A stretch of 44,574 nt of DNA from Fimenecus sp051881355 (GCA_051881355.1 JBJEPS010000068.1:1-44574); one strand, 5' to 3'; positions 21,954-31,780 are shown, numbered from the stretch's first letter. A program made the numbers and translations. Notes: generated by a model not told the origin, from the letters alone.

Positions 21954-23112
21954 GCATTTTTGTTTTTTTTCCGCTCTGTATGTCCCACACCCGGGTGGGG
22001 TGGAGCGCTATACGCTGAATCTCGCGAAGGAACTCATCAAAAACGGGCATCGCGTGACGGTGGTGACCTGCAATACCGAAGGTACGGCGGATTATGCGGT
22101 ATCCGAAGAGGGGATTGCCGTATTTTTTCTGCCGTGTTTTCCGCTGATGGGCGGACGGTTGCCGTTGCCGAAGACAAACAGCACCTTCCGCAAATTGATG
22201 CGGGAACTGTATACCTGCGATTTTGATGCAGTAGTCATCAACACCCGATTTTATTTTCATTCGCTTATCGGCGCGCGCTTTGCCAAAAAGCGCGGTTTAC
22301 CGTCTTTGGTGATTGAGCATGGTTCGGCACATTTACAAATGGGCAGCAAGCCCTTAAACATACTTTGCGGGTGGTATGAGCATTTTGTGACCGCGATTTT
22401 AAAGCGGTACTGTCAGAATTATTACGGTGTTTCCGACGCGGCGTGCCAATGGCTCTCCCATTTCGGCATTTCCGCCAAAGGTATTTTGTATAACGCCGTG
22501 CCCGAGCCGGAAATTGAGACAATTTTGCAGTCGGATTTGCCGTCTTTTCGGGGAAAATACAACATTCCCGATGATGCACTTGTATTTTCTTTTATCGGTC
22601 GATTGGTCAAAGAAAAAGGCGCGGACAGCGCGGTGCACGGTTTTTGCCGTGCGTGTGCAAAAACCGACCGGCAGATGTATTTGCTGTTAGCAGGGGACGG
22701 CTATTTGCGTGAGCGTTTGGAAGCGGACGCGCAGGACAATGTGATTTTCCTCGGGAAAATTCCGTATGCCTTCGCAATTCGTTTGCAAAAAGAAAGTGAT
22801 TTTTATTGTTTGCCGTCGGACTCCGAGGGCTTTTGCACCTCGGTTTTGGAGGCGATTGTGTGTGACAGCGTGGTGGTTGCCACCAATGTGCCCGGCGTCA
22901 GCCCGATTATAGAGGATGGCATTTCGGGGATTATTTTATCGGAAAACAGCGAGGAAGCGGTGGAAAACGGCATTTTGCGTGCGGTTGCGATTGAAAACAG
23001 AACCGATTTTGCCGCACGCGCAAAAGAAAGTTATATCGCCTGCGGCTGTACCTTCCCGCAAACCGCCGCACGGCTTGTGAAAATATTTGAAAGCAGCGAG
23101 GAGACGGTATGA
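21946..23112 (+). CDS. Glycosyltransferase family 4 (GT-B)
   Basis: A 388-residue transferase. The N-terminal Rossmann half starts FCFFSALYVPHPGGVERYTL, the typical acceptor-side glycine motif; the C-terminal GT1-type half has SFIGRLVKEKGAD and the nucleotide-sugar motif SDSEGFCTSVLEAI (EX7E). ATG 21946 lies inside the end of the flippase gene and follows AAAGGAGCGTGCAGACGAAA. The sugar donor and acceptor cannot be told. Confidence 0.92.
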   Translation: MGKHFCFFSALYVPHPGGVERYTLNLAKELIKNGHRVTVVTCNTEGTADYAVSEEGIAVFFLPCFPLMGGRLPLPKTNSTFRKLMRELYTCDFDAVVINTRFYFHSLIGARFAKKRGLPSLVIEHGSAHLQMGSKPLNILCGWYEHFVTAILKRYCQNYYGVSDAACQWLSHFGISAKGILYNAVPEPEIETILQSDLPSFRGKYNIPDDALVFSFIGRLVKEKGADSAVHGFCRACAKTDRQMYLLLAGDGYLRERLEADAQDNVIFLGKIPYAFAIRLQKESDFYCLPSDSEGFCTSVLEAIVCDSVVVATNVPGVSPIIEDGISGIILSENSEEAVENGILRAVAIENRTDFAARAKESYIACGCTFPQTAARLVKIFESSEETV

Positions 23113-23813
23113 AACCTATTTTGATTATTCCCGCTTATAATGAAGGGGAAAATATTGAACGCGTGGTGCGCAATGTGCAGGAAAATTATCCGCAGTATGA
23201 TTATATCGTGGTCAACGACGGCTCTGCGGATAATACCGCGAAGGTGTGTATGCGCAACGGCTTTAATTTTTTGGATTTGCCGGAAAATGTCGGGCTGTCG
23301 GGTGCGTTTCAGGCAGGCATGAAATACGCCTACTATAACGGCTATGACTGTGCCGTGCAGTATGACGGCGACGGGCAGCACGATGCGCGGTATATTGCCG
23401 ATATGGTCGCTTTAATGGAGCAAGGCAATTACGATATTGTGATCGGCTCTCGTTTTGTGGAGCAGAAAAAGCCGAAAACCCTGCGGATGCTCGGCAGTAA
23501 TTTGATTTCTGCGGCAATTAAGTTGACAACGCGAAAAACTATCAAAGACCCGACCTCGGGAATGCGCCTTTATAATCGCCGTATGATGAAACGTCATGCG
23601 CGCATGTACGAATTCGGACCGGAGCCGGACACGCTCGCTTACCTTGCGCGCAGCGGGGCGAAAATCGGCGAGGTGCAGGTGGAAATGCTCGAACGCATTG
23701 CGGGCAAAAGCTATTTGAATTTCGCACGCTCCATGCGGTATATGCTCAGAATGTGCATGTCCATCTTTTTTATCCAGTGGTTTCGTAAACCCATTGATTT
23801 GCAGGGGGAATAA
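23109..23813 (+). CDS. Glycosyltransferase family 2 (dolichol-phosphate-mannose-synthase-like)
   Basis: A 234-residue GT-A enzyme: IIPAYNEGENI at the start, VNDGSADNT, the metal-binding YDGDGQHD (about 82-89) and GSRF. Transfers a sugar from a nucleotide donor, likely to undecaprenyl phosphate. Its start overlaps the stop of the GT4 gene (ATGA) and the DUF2304 gene follows by 3 bp; GT2 plus DUF2304 is a common pair. Confidence 0.92.
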   Translation: MKPILIIPAYNEGENIERVVRNVQENYPQYDYIVVNDGSADNTAKVCMRNGFNFLDLPENVGLSGAFQAGMKYAYYNGYDCAVQYDGDGQHDARYIADMVALMEQGNYDIVIGSRFVEQKKPKTLRMLGSNLISAAIKLTTRKTIKDPTSGMRLYNRRMMKRHARMYEFGPEPDTLAYLARSGAKIGEVQVEMLERIAGKSYLNFARSMRYMLRMCMSIFFIQWFRKPIDLQGE

Positions 23814-23816
23814 GCT

Positions 23817-24188
23817 ATGAGTATTGTTTTGCGCATCGCTTTAATTGTGGTTTGCGTGGTGGCATGTGCGTATGTGCTTCGGAAAATCCGCCGTGCGCAG
23901 ATGGAAATTGATGATGCGATTTATTGGATTATCGTCAGCATTGTATTGGTGATTATCAGTATTTTTCCGCAAATTCCGGACTTCTTTTCAGACTTGCTCG
24001 GGATTCAGTCTCCGTCGAACTTTGTGTTCCTTGCCGTAATATTTTTGGTGATCGGAAAGCTGTTTTCGCTGTCTATAGAAGTGTCCCTTTTAAAGCAAAA
24101 ACTGAAATCCACCATTCAGAATGTTGCCATTCGGGAAAAAGAATTGGAAGAACTTGCAAAAGGGGAGAGGGCGAATGGAAAAGACTAA
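23817..24188 (+). CDS. DUF2304 membrane protein
   Basis: A 123-residue protein with three hydrophobic segments (about 5-22, 37-55, 68-92) and a charged C-terminal coiled coil. The family usually sits beside a GT2 of the DPM type, as here, and probably assists it in the membrane; its activity is unproven. Its end overlaps the start of the DUF2142 gene. Confidence 0.85.
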   Translation: MSIVLRIALIVVCVVACAYVLRKIRRAQMEIDDAIYWIIVSIVLVIISIFPQIPDFFSDLLGIQSPSNFVFLAVIFLVIGKLFSLSIEVSLLKQKLKSTIQNVAIREKELEELAKGERANGKD

Positions 24189-26238
24189 GCAAAGACCGCT
24201 TTGGCAGGTACTGTGCATTTTTGCGGCAATTTTTTTGGTGCTGTCGATATTTTTGGGTGTAATTTTTCAATTTTATATTACACCGAAAGCAGCAGAGAAC
24301 CATGCGGGGTACTATTCCGTGAGCTGCAAAAACGGAAAAGCAAGATATGCGTGCTCGACCGATACATTTACCGTGCGCCAGAGCTTTACGGCAAAGGATG
24401 CATTGAGTGGGTATATCATTTTTGTCGGATTCACCGAAGAAAAGACCGCCGAACGTGCGGCGCAGTCCGCAGACGGCGAATGGATTGATATAAGCGGTCA
24501 ATTGCGCATTCGTCTGCTTGACAGCAGCGGGAATGTTTTGGACGATTATGCCTTAGACCACGCGCAGTTAAATGAAGCGTGGTATTTCGGCAGAATTGTT
24601 CACAACTTTGATACACTGGTTTCCGGGAATGTGCGTGGACAGACCTATACGCTCGAAATTACCGGCGCGTTTCCGAAAGAGTCCGGTCTTTATTTAACAA
24701 TCAGTGACCATGATTACTATCTTGACGGCGAGCTTTATGAAAACGATATGCCGATTTCGGCGGATTTGGCATTTTATGTGATGTCGCCGATATACACGAT
24801 GGTGCGGCTTCTGTTTTTGGCGTTCTCTGTGGGGATTTTGGCAGCGTTTACCATTGTGTATTTCTGCGCTTATGTATTCCGAGTCAAAAAACATATGCTG
24901 TTTTTTGTAACCGTACTGATTATGGGATTGGGCTATACGGCGTTAATTACGCCGTTTGCCGCGCCTGATGAAACCGTGCATTATTATACGGCTTACCGTT
25001 TTGCCAATGTGATAACCGGGACAGGGCAAACCGAAACACCTGACCAAACGGTGTATGTGCGTGCCTGTGATACGGATTATGACGGTCGGCTGTGCAATTT
25101 CTACGGCAAACACTATGTTCCGACGATAGCCACTTATGCAACAGAGGTCAACAATCTTTTGGGCGTCCGGGAAAGTGAAGAGCAAATCGAGCTGTCCAGC
25201 GCATTTATCAGCGGGAACTATGTTTGCTATGCGGCTTCCGGACTCGGAATTGCCGTTGGGAAGCTTCTGCACCTTTCCTCGGCACTCACGCTGTACCTCG
25301 GGCGAATTATGAATTTGTTGCTGTTTGCATTTTTGGGGGCATGTGCGGTCAAAAAAATACCGTTTGGTAAAAATATTTTCTTTGTCGCGGCGCTGCTGCC
25401 GCTGACCTTGCAACAAGTGGCATCGTTCTCTTATGACTCCGTGATTATCGCATTTGCCTTTTATTATCTTGCAGAGTGTGCGCATTTGGCGTATACCGCT
25501 GAAAAAATCCGCATATGGGATATTGTGCAGTTGGTGCTTTGTATGGCGGTATTCTGTGCGCCCAAGGCAGGTATATATATCGTGTTCATCGCGTTGCTGC
25601 CCGTGATTCTGTTCAACAAGAAGTTGCCGAAAAAACAGCGTATAGGGCTTTTATGCGGCATCGCCTGCTGTGCGTTGGTTTGGTTGGCTGTATTTAACAT
25701 CAACCGTTTGGGTGGGACCGGTTACGTCGGAGATGAGACCGAATATTATACTTTAGGATATCTGTTTGAAAATCCGCTTGGTTTTGTCAAGCTGTGGGCG
25801 AATACCTATTTTCGAGAGAAAGAAACTTGGTTCTATTCTCTGTTCGGCTCGAATATGGCTTGGGTGAATTTAAAGGTGGAAAAGTCTTGGGCAGTTGTTT
25901 TTATTACGCTTTTGGTTGCCGGCAGTATTCGTTACAGTGAAAAAGAGGAACCGAAAATGCGCAATACCGACAAGCTGTTTCTCGGTGCGGCTGTCCTTTT
26001 GTGTATCGCCGGTTTTTGCGCGGCGGCGTTTTTATGGACGCCGAGTAACGAATCGTATGTAGTCGGCTTGCAAACACGGTATATCATTCCCGTATTGCCG
26101 ATGATTTTGCTGCTTATGCGCGTGCCGTCCCTTTCCTGCCGTAAGGATATTACGAATTTCCTGACGGTAACAGCGGTATTGGCAAACGCGTTGTATATCG
26201 TCGATGCATTAAACGTGACGTTGTTTTCATTTAGTTAA
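24175..26238 (+). CDS. DUF2142 polytopic membrane protein (GT-C-like)
   Basis: A 687-residue protein with one helix near the N-terminus, an extracellular domain (about 40-205), then about ten or more helices. The motif TPFAAPDETVHYYTAYRF (around residue 260-277) is the DUF2142 signature, an acidic loop motif like that of lipid-linked sugar transferases (GT-C). It likely adds sugars outside the membrane. ATG 24175 is chosen after GGGGAGAGGGCGA; the frame extends 18 codons upstream. Part of the glycan operon. Confidence 0.85.
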   Translation: MEKTKQRPLWQVLCIFAAIFLVLSIFLGVIFQFYITPKAAENHAGYYSVSCKNGKARYACSTDTFTVRQSFTAKDALSGYIIFVGFTEEKTAERAAQSADGEWIDISGQLRIRLLDSSGNVLDDYALDHAQLNEAWYFGRIVHNFDTLVSGNVRGQTYTLEITGAFPKESGLYLTISDHDYYLDGELYENDMPISADLAFYVMSPIYTMVRLLFLAFSVGILAAFTIVYFCAYVFRVKKHMLFFVTVLIMGLGYTALITPFAAPDETVHYYTAYRFANVITGTGQTETPDQTVYVRACDTDYDGRLCNFYGKHYVPTIATYATEVNNLLGVRESEEQIELSSAFISGNYVCYAASGLGIAVGKLLHLSSALTLYLGRIMNLLLFAFLGACAVKKIPFGKNIFFVAALLPLTLQQVASFSYDSVIIAFAFYYLAECAHLAYTAEKIRIWDIVQLVLCMAVFCAPKAGIYIVFIALLPVILFNKKLPKKQRIGLLCGIACCALVWLAVFNINRLGGTGYVGDETEYYTLGYLFENPLGFVKLWANTYFREKETWFYSLFGSNMAWVNLKVEKSWAVVFITLLVAGSIRYSEKEEPKMRNTDKLFLGAAVLLCIAGFCAAAFLWTPSNESYVVGLQTRYIIPVLPMILLLMRVPSLSCRKDITNFLTVTAVLANALYIVDALNVTLFSFS

Positions 26239-26257
26239 TGTTTAGGAGGTTATCATT

Positions 26258-26923
26258 ATGGATTTCAGCGCTTTTTCCGCATTTGACCATGCAATATTTG
26301 CGTGGATTCAGGCAAACATTTGGTGTCCGTTTTTAGATGCTGTTATGCCCGTCATCACGATTTTGGGTGAAGGCGGCTGGTTTTGGATTGTCGTGGCGGT
26401 GCTTTTCCTCTTTATGAAAAAATATCGCAAATCAGGTGTTACGATGGCGTTTGCGCTCATTCTGATGCTGGTTCTCAACGATTTGATTTTGAAGAATATC
26501 TTTGCGCGGGTGCGTCCGTTTAATTTTGCGGAGTTTGCCGATTTGTATGCGGCATTTCCTATCGGGGAAAACGGCAAGCCGGAATTGCTGACTTCTCTGC
26601 CGTCGAGTTATTCGTTCCCGTCCGGGCACACCTCGTGCTCGTTTGCTGCGGCAACAGCTATTTTGCTCAACAAAAAGTGGAAAGCAGGCGTGCCTGCATT
26701 GATTCTGGCAATCCTTATCGGCTTTTCGCGCAACTATTTGATGGTGCATTACCCAACCGATGTGTTGTTCGGCGCGCTGTTCGGGGTTTTGTATGCCGTG
26801 CTTGCCTATTTCTTGATTGCAAAATATGTGTATCCGCCGTTTGACCGTGCCGTCGGGCAAAAGGTTGATGCGTTTTTTGCAAAGAAATTTCAGAAAAAAG
26901 AAAAAGCCGCAAAAGCGGAATGA
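26258..26923 (+). CDS. PAP2-family membrane phosphatase
   Basis: A 221-residue protein with about six helices and the three acid-phosphatase motifs: KNIFARVRP, PSGHTS and SRNYLMVHYPTD. Members release phosphate from lipid (di)phosphates; in this operon, recycling of undecaprenyl diphosphate is plausible. TTTAGGAGGTTATCATT precedes the start. A basic tail (KKFQKKEKAAK) follows the last helix. Confidence 0.92.
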   Translation: MDFSAFSAFDHAIFAWIQANIWCPFLDAVMPVITILGEGGWFWIVVAVLFLFMKKYRKSGVTMAFALILMLVLNDLILKNIFARVRPFNFAEFADLYAAFPIGENGKPELLTSLPSSYSFPSGHTSCSFAAATAILLNKKWKAGVPALILAILIGFSRNYLMVHYPTDVLFGALFGVLYAVLAYFLIAKYVYPPFDRAVGQKVDAFFAKKFQKKEKAAKAE

Positions 26924-26944
26924 GTTTAGTATGGCGGTGTGAAT

Positions 26945-28108
26945 ATGACATTTCCTCTTGGTAAAACTGCGGATTTACATTTCTCTGCGGACGGTAAATT
27001 CCGAATAATGCAGGTTGCGGACACGCAAGACACGCAGGTGACCTCGAAAGATACGATTGCATTTCTCGAAAAAGCTTTGGACGAAGCAAAACCCGATTTG
27101 GTTATTTTTACGGGCGATCAGTTTAAGGGGTACGGTGTCAGTTTCTTGCTCGGTGATCGTGAAGAGAATTATAAACGCGCAATTGACAATCTGATTGCCC
27201 CGTTAGAGGCACGGGGGATTCCGTTTTCCTTTGTGTTTGGCAATCACGATGACCAAGCGTTCGGCATTTCGAAAGAAAAACAGCTCGAAATGTACCGTTC
27301 ACACAAAAATTGTATTGCCGTGGCGGGGGATCCTGCTTTGCCGGGACTTTGCAATCAATACATAAATCTGCGTTCGGCAGACGGTGAAAAAATCCTATTC
27401 AATTTGTATTTGGTAGACTCGCTGTCTACCACGCTGGACGGAAAATGCGCAAGCGTTTCCAAAGAGCAAATCGAATGGTATTGCACCGTGCGCGACAGCT
27501 TGAAAGCGCAAACCGGGGACTATGTGCCCTCGATTCTTTTTCAGCATATTCCCGTGCCTGAAATGTGGGACGTGCTCAAGGAAGTTCCGAAATCCCATAA
27601 GCCGCACGCCGAGGGCTTCCGCGCGCATGCCGGCAAATTCTATGACATCGATGAACGGTTTTTGCAAAAGGGAAATTGCGACTTCTTGTTGGAAACCCCT
27701 GCAACGCCTGCCGAAAATTCGGGCGAATTTGAAGCCGTTGCCGAAATGGGCGACACATTGGCAATGTTCTTTGGGCACGACCATAACAACAGCTTTGTCA
27801 GCCGCTATCAAAACATGCTGCTCGGTTATACGCAAGGGTGCGGCTTCAACGTATACGGTCCGAAGCTGAATCGCGGCGTGCGATTGATTGATTTGAATGT
27901 TGAAAATTTACACGAATTTGAAACACATACCTTGTTGTACGGGGATTTGTTTACGGCGCACGATATTCAAAACAAACCGAAATATCTTTTATATTCCTAT
28001 GCACCGCCGAGTGTGGAATCTGTTTTGCCGAAATTGAAAAAAGTCGGTATTGCCGCAGGCGTTGCGGTAGCAGGCGGGATTGTGTATGCGCTCGCTAAAC
28101 GGAAATGA
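26945..28108 (+). CDS. Calcineurin-like metallophosphoesterase, tail-anchored
   Basis: A 387-residue enzyme with the metallophosphatase motifs in order: QVADTQDTQ, FTGDQ, FGNHDDQ, FQHIP and FFGHDHNN. The C-terminus has a glycine/alanine-rich hydrophobic helix followed by KRK, suggesting a membrane anchor. ATG 26945 follows GGCGGTGTGAAT; GTG 26939 is possible. It is the last gene of the glycan operon, ended by the hairpin at 28124-28161. Substrate unknown. Confidence 0.9.
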   Translation: MTFPLGKTADLHFSADGKFRIMQVADTQDTQVTSKDTIAFLEKALDEAKPDLVIFTGDQFKGYGVSFLLGDREENYKRAIDNLIAPLEARGIPFSFVFGNHDDQAFGISKEKQLEMYRSHKNCIAVAGDPALPGLCNQYINLRSADGEKILFNLYLVDSLSTTLDGKCASVSKEQIEWYCTVRDSLKAQTGDYVPSILFQHIPVPEMWDVLKEVPKSHKPHAEGFRAHAGKFYDIDERFLQKGNCDFLLETPATPAENSGEFEAVAEMGDTLAMFFGHDHNNSFVSRYQNMLLGYTQGCGFNVYGPKLNRGVRLIDLNVENLHEFETHTLLYGDLFTAHDIQNKPKYLLYSYAPPSVESVLPKLKKVGIAAGVAVAGGIVYALAKRK

Positions 28109-28123
28109 TGATAAATTTAAAAG

Positions 28124-28161
28124 AAAAGCGATGCGGCAGAGTTCTCTGTCGCATCGCTTTT
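28124..28161. terminator. Terminator of the glycan operon
   Basis: AAAAGCGATGCG with further CAGA/TCTG pairing and CGCATCGCTTTTT: a long hairpin with T-run on the plus strand and A/T on the other, between convergent genes. Confidence 0.88.
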
Positions 28162-28183
28162 TGTGTGTACATATGGCAGTCGA

Positions 28184-29203
28184 TTATTCGCCTTTCATTT
28201 CCAACAGCTTGACTTTGCCTCTGTAAGAGTCTTCGCTGACTTTGATGGAGTCGAAAATCGCCGCTTTGATGTCGTCCTCGGTGACGCCCAGCTCCAAGCA
28301 GTCTTTCTGCTCGGTGAAAATGTTAATGTCCATAATGTAGGGGAGATAGAGCGGGTCCATACCGCTGTCTACACCGCGGGCTTCATAGTCTTTAATGACC
28401 TTGCCCATACCCATTTTCATCATCCACGGCGCCACGCCCAAAATCTTTCTGCCCTTCATGCCGCGGGCTTCATAAACAATGGCGAGGAATTCTTTCCAAG
28501 TCATATTATACATACCGATTTTGTATGCGCGGAAGCCGCCGACTTCTTTTTCGCATGCACCGGCAATTGCCTGACCGACTTGACGAACGGTCAGCATTGT
28601 GGTACCGCCCTTCGGATACATCGTGAAGGGCCATTTGTCCATAAATTCAATCTGTTCAATCAGGATAACCCAAACAGGCTTTCTGCCGGGCTGCGTGCCG
28701 AAAATGTAAGGCAGTTCCAGAACGGAAACATCGAAGTTTTCATCGGCATATTTTTCGCAGACCTTTTCCTGGTCGATACGGCTTTTTATGTAAGGATTCT
28801 TTTCGCAAATCGGCATATCGGGGCGCTCTTTGGCAAGCCAGCTGAAGTAAGAGCCGAGGATAACCGCGCGTTTTAAGCCGGCTTCCTTACAGAGAGGAAG
28901 AATTCTTTCAAGCGGCGCAATGTTGAATTTGTAGTAGGAATCGTAAACGGGCGCGGGGCATTCTTTGCGTTCGTCAATGCCCGCCGCAAACACGAAGCAG
29001 TCGCAGCCTTTGAGCATTTCGCGAATTTCATCATCTGACATTTCATTGATGTTCTTGAAGATAAGCTCCATTTCTTCCGGGATAGGAGCGCCTTCAGGCA
29101 GGGGTGGGAGCGCAACGCTCTTCACTTCATGCCCTCTCTCAATGAGAATTCTGGCAGCTTCACAGCCCAAAAGACCTGTACCGCCAATCATAAATACTTT
29201 CAT
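28184..29203 (-). CDS. NAD-dependent epimerase/dehydratase-like (SDR) protein
   Basis: A 339-residue extended or atypical SDR. The N-terminus is the Rossmann loop MKVFMIGGTGLLGCEAA; the catalytic region has SYFSWLAK in place of a clear YxxxK, so the active-site tyrosine is uncertain, and LPYIFGTQPG follows. ATG 29203 is preceded by TTGGAGGTAGATGT. It has its own promoter at 29287-29315. A sugar or quinone substrate cannot be assigned. Confidence 0.8.
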   Translation of the reverse strand: MKVFMIGGTGLLGCEAARILIERGHEVKSVALPPLPEGAPIPEEMELIFKNINEMSDDEIREMLKGCDCFVFAAGIDERKECPAPVYDSYYKFNIAPLERILPLCKEAGLKRAVILGSYFSWLAKERPDMPICEKNPYIKSRIDQEKVCEKYADENFDVSVLELPYIFGTQPGRKPVWVILIEQIEFMDKWPFTMYPKGGTTMLTVRQVGQAIAGACEKEVGGFRAYKIGMYNMTWKEFLAIVYEARGMKGRKILGVAPWMMKMGMGKVIKDYEARGVDSGMDPLYLPYIMDINIFTEQKDCLELGVTEDDIKAAIFDSIKVSEDSYRGKVKLLEMKGE

Positions 29204-29286
29204 ACATCTACCTCCAAATTTTGACATTCAAAGAGCGAAAGACGGAAAAATGCGCCGTATTTACCATTCTTTCACTGATTGTTAAT

Positions 29287-29315
29287 AGTATAACACAGTA
29301 TTCGCATAATTTCAA
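29287..29315 (-). promoter_or_regulatory. Promoter of the SDR gene
   Basis: TTGAAA (29315-29310), 17 bp, TATACT (29292-29287) on the minus strand. Confidence 0.65.
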
Positions 29316-29441
29316 CTAATGATTTTGCATAATGTGGATTTGTTTATCGGTAGAGCGGGAACTTGCTCGTGCGGTTCGGTGCTATACTCGAAAAAATCCA
29401 CACCTACGAGAATTTTTGTGTTTTGCAGATTTTGCGATATA

Positions 29442-29470
29442 TTGACAAACGCTGTAAAACCGCTTACACT
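29442..29470 (+). promoter_or_regulatory. Promoter of queH
   Basis: TTGACA (29442-29447), 17 bp, TACACT (29465-29470), just upstream of the queH ribosome site. Confidence 0.75.
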
Positions 29471-29497
29471 AAGTGGGAATTGAAAAGAGGAAGTACA

Positions 29498-30121
29498 ATG
29501 AAAATCAACTATCAAACCGAAATGGAACAGGAACTTGCCCGCTTGCCAAAGAATACCCGCCCGCGGCTTTTGTTGCAGTGTTGCTGTGCGCCGTGCTCGA
29601 GTGCGGTTTTGGAAACCCTTACAAAAACGTTTGCAGTGACGGTGTATTTTTACAATCCGAATATCCACCCGCAGGCAGAGTATGAAAAACGTCTTGCGCA
29701 GTTTCCGAAGCTGTTGCAAGCGCCGTTTTGCGAGTCGGTCGAAATGTTGCATGCACCCTATGACCCCGAGATGTTTTTTGCTGTCACAAAGGGATTGGAA
29801 AACGAACCGGAGGGTGGAGCGCGCTGTACGGAATGCTTTCAACTGCGGCTTCGACAAACTGCCCAAACAGCAAAAAAACACGGATTCGATTATTTTACCA
29901 CCACGCTGACCGTCAGTCCCCATAAAAATGCTGCACTACTCAACGAAATCGGTGCGGACTTGGGCGAAAAATACGGTGTGAAGTTTTTACCGTCGGATTT
30001 TAAAAAGAAAGAGGGCTACAAACGCTCCATCGCCCTTTCTAAGGATTTCGACCTCTACCGTCAAACCGATTGCGGCTGTATTTTTTCCAAGCGACCGCCG
30101 ACCCCTACGTCGCTAAATTAA
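29498..30121 (+). CDS. queH: Epoxyqueuosine reductase QueH
   Basis: A 207-residue QueH (formerly DUF208), which reduces epoxyqueuosine to queuosine in tRNA. The cysteine pattern is complete: CCCAPCSS near residue 26-33, the RCTECFQLRL pair (about 109-118) and the C-terminal QTDCGCIFS, which bind an Fe-S cluster and the second metal site. AGAGGAAGTACA precedes ATG 29498; the frame extends 45 codons upstream across the promoter. Convergent with the DUF1643 gene. Confidence 0.93.
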   Translation: MKINYQTEMEQELARLPKNTRPRLLLQCCCAPCSSAVLETLTKTFAVTVYFYNPNIHPQAEYEKRLAQFPKLLQAPFCESVEMLHAPYDPEMFFAVTKGLENEPEGGARCTECFQLRLRQTAQTAKKHGFDYFTTTLTVSPHKNAALLNEIGADLGEKYGVKFLPSDFKKKEGYKRSIALSKDFDLYRQTDCGCIFSKRPPTPTSLN

Positions 30122-30158
30122 AATTTATCTCTTCATACAAAGAACTATACTGTAAAGA

Positions 30159-30186
30159 AAAACGGACGCTGTTCGGCGTCCGTTTT
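30159..30186. terminator. Terminator between queH and DUF1643
   Basis: AAAACGGACGC (30159-30169) pairs with GCGTCCGTTTT (30176-30186) around a 6-nt loop; A and T tracts make it usable from both strands. Confidence 0.85.
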
Positions 30187-30191
30187 CGTTG

Positions 30192-30815
30192 TTATTCCGC
30201 AAACCGCTTTTGATAGCTTTCCATATCGAATGCATCTAACGGGCTGTCTTTTTTGAGATACAGCGGGTGGTGCGGGTGCCCTTTGACTGAAATTTTTCCC
30301 GCTGAAACCCAATACGCGTTGTGCCTGTTCCCAACTTGAATAATCTCGCGCAAACACAAATTCAAATACTTGCGCTTTTCCACAATATTGCCCCACGCCG
30401 CCCAAACCGTTGGGCGCTCGCCTTTGCAAAGGCTTAATGCGTATTCAAATGCTTTTTTGTTCTCCTCGTGTAAATGCGCGTTAAAATGCTTTTCCATATC
30501 GTCGGGATTGGTCGCGCGCTGGGCATAAACATTGAGCATAATAAAGCTGTCAAAGCCGTTAAACAGCGCGATACGCTCTACGGATTTCAAGGTGTTATCG
30601 AGCGCGTCGGGCGCGGCAGTCGAGGGATTGATTCCATAACAAATCAACGGATTATTGCCGCGCGTGCCGAGTATGTAACGATATTCATCGTATTGGTTCG
30701 GTACAAACAGCCATTCGTTAATGTTATACTCTGCGGCAGGCTCCAAAGACGCTTGCAGTGCGGGCGTAAAATCCAAAATCTCGATTTCCCCGGTTTCACA
30801 AGTCGGAATATGCAT
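30192..30815 (-). CDS. DUF1643 family protein
   Basis: A 207-residue protein with the DUF1643 hallmark ICYGINPSTAAPDALDNT (about residues 58-75), then LNVYAQRATNP and WAAWGNI. The fold and role are unknown to me. The site TTAAGGAGCTTATTAC precedes ATG 30815, which lies 12 bp past the aldose-epimerase-like gene, so the two are co-transcribed. Confidence 0.85.
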   Translation of the reverse strand: MHIPTCETGEIEILDFTPALQASLEPAAEYNINEWLFVPNQYDEYRYILGTRGNNPLICYGINPSTAAPDALDNTLKSVERIALFNGFDSFIMLNVYAQRATNPDDMEKHFNAHLHEENKKAFEYALSLCKGERPTVWAAWGNIVEKRKYLNLCLREIIQVGNRHNAYWVSAGKISVKGHPHHPLYLKKDSPLDAFDMESYQKRFAE

Positions 30816-30827
30816 GTAATAAGCTCC

Positions 30828-31694
30828 TTAATTTTCAATATTTTCAAAGAATTCTGCCTTCCACGTAAAACGGAAGGTTTCGCCGGCAGGCAAAGCAACA
30901 ATGCCGCGCTTTTGTGAAAAATCCGTCACCTTTTGATACCCGTCATTTATGCCGTACCACGGCTCAATGCAAACAAACGGCGCAGCGGGTTTTGCCCAAA
31001 TCGCCAAAAACGGCGCGTCGCCGAACGTGAAGTGCATTTTTGTGTTTGCCTGTTTGCAAGAAAGCGTAATGCCTTTTGATCGCACATCGGAAAAAATCAG
31101 CGCGTCCTTGTCAAATAAATGTGCGGTTAGCGTCAGCGTGTCGCTGTTTTCCAAAATCAAATCTGTTGCATGTGTTAAAAGAGAATCATGGTCAATGCGT
31201 TCGCTCCACAGCGTCTCTTTTTCGTCAAATACAAGCGTGTCGCCGAGCGCACAGTTGAACGCGGGATGCGCGCCAAGCGAAAAATACATGGTTTCTGTAT
31301 TTGGATTCTTTACGCTATGGGTCACGGTTAGACAATTTTTATCTATTGTGAACTGCATATATAATTCGTAATCGAACGGATAATGCAGTTTTGTTTGTTC
31401 ATCACTTGTTTGTAAAAAGGTCAGCATATTCTCCGTTGCCGTAATACAGGTAAAATCCCGATGCCGTGCAAGTCCGTGGCGAATAATTTCGTAATCCTTG
31501 CCGTCAATACAGCATTTGTCGTCGAGCAGCCTGCCGATAATCGGGAACAGAACGGGGGACTGCCCATTCCACACAGCAGGATTGCCCTGCCAAAGAAATT
31601 CGTGCCCGGTTTTTACACTTTGCACATTGCAAAGCACCGCACCGAAATTTTGCACCGAAATACGCAAAAAATCGTTTTGTATGGTTTGTACCAT
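30828..31694 (-). CDS. Aldose 1-epimerase family protein
   Basis: A 288-residue galactose-mutarotase-like protein (YeaD/LacX-type): GLARHRDF gives a catalytic-type His, SLGAHPAFN the second, and CIEPWYGIND the glutamate region. It would interconvert alpha and beta sugar anomers, or bind a sugar phosphate. ATG 31694 follows CGGAGGTGCGTT; the frame extends 16 codons upstream without a site. Confidence 0.88.
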   Translation of the reverse strand: MVQTIQNDFLRISVQNFGAVLCNVQSVKTGHEFLWQGNPAVWNGQSPVLFPIIGRLLDDKCCIDGKDYEIIRHGLARHRDFTCITATENMLTFLQTSDEQTKLHYPFDYELYMQFTIDKNCLTVTHSVKNPNTETMYFSLGAHPAFNCALGDTLVFDEKETLWSERIDHDSLLTHATDLILENSDTLTLTAHLFDKDALIFSDVRSKGITLSCKQANTKMHFTFGDAPFLAIWAKPAAPFVCIEPWYGINDGYQKVTDFSQKRGIVALPAGETFRFTWKAEFFENIEN

Positions 31695-31780
31695 AACGCA
31701 CCTCCGAAAAACGATGTACTTTCTTTCTGCATCATAACACAAAAACCGCCGTTCGTCTATGCATTTCCGAAAAGAAAAAT

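Noticed and set aside
24121..24174. Longer start of the DUF2142 protein at 24121
   Set aside because: The extension overlaps DUF2304 codons with no ribosome site; ATG 24175 has a strong one.
29312..29923. 203-codon minus-strand frame opposite queH
   Set aside because: It mirrors queH, which has all its cysteine motifs, a promoter and a ribosome site. The minus frame has no recognisable domain.
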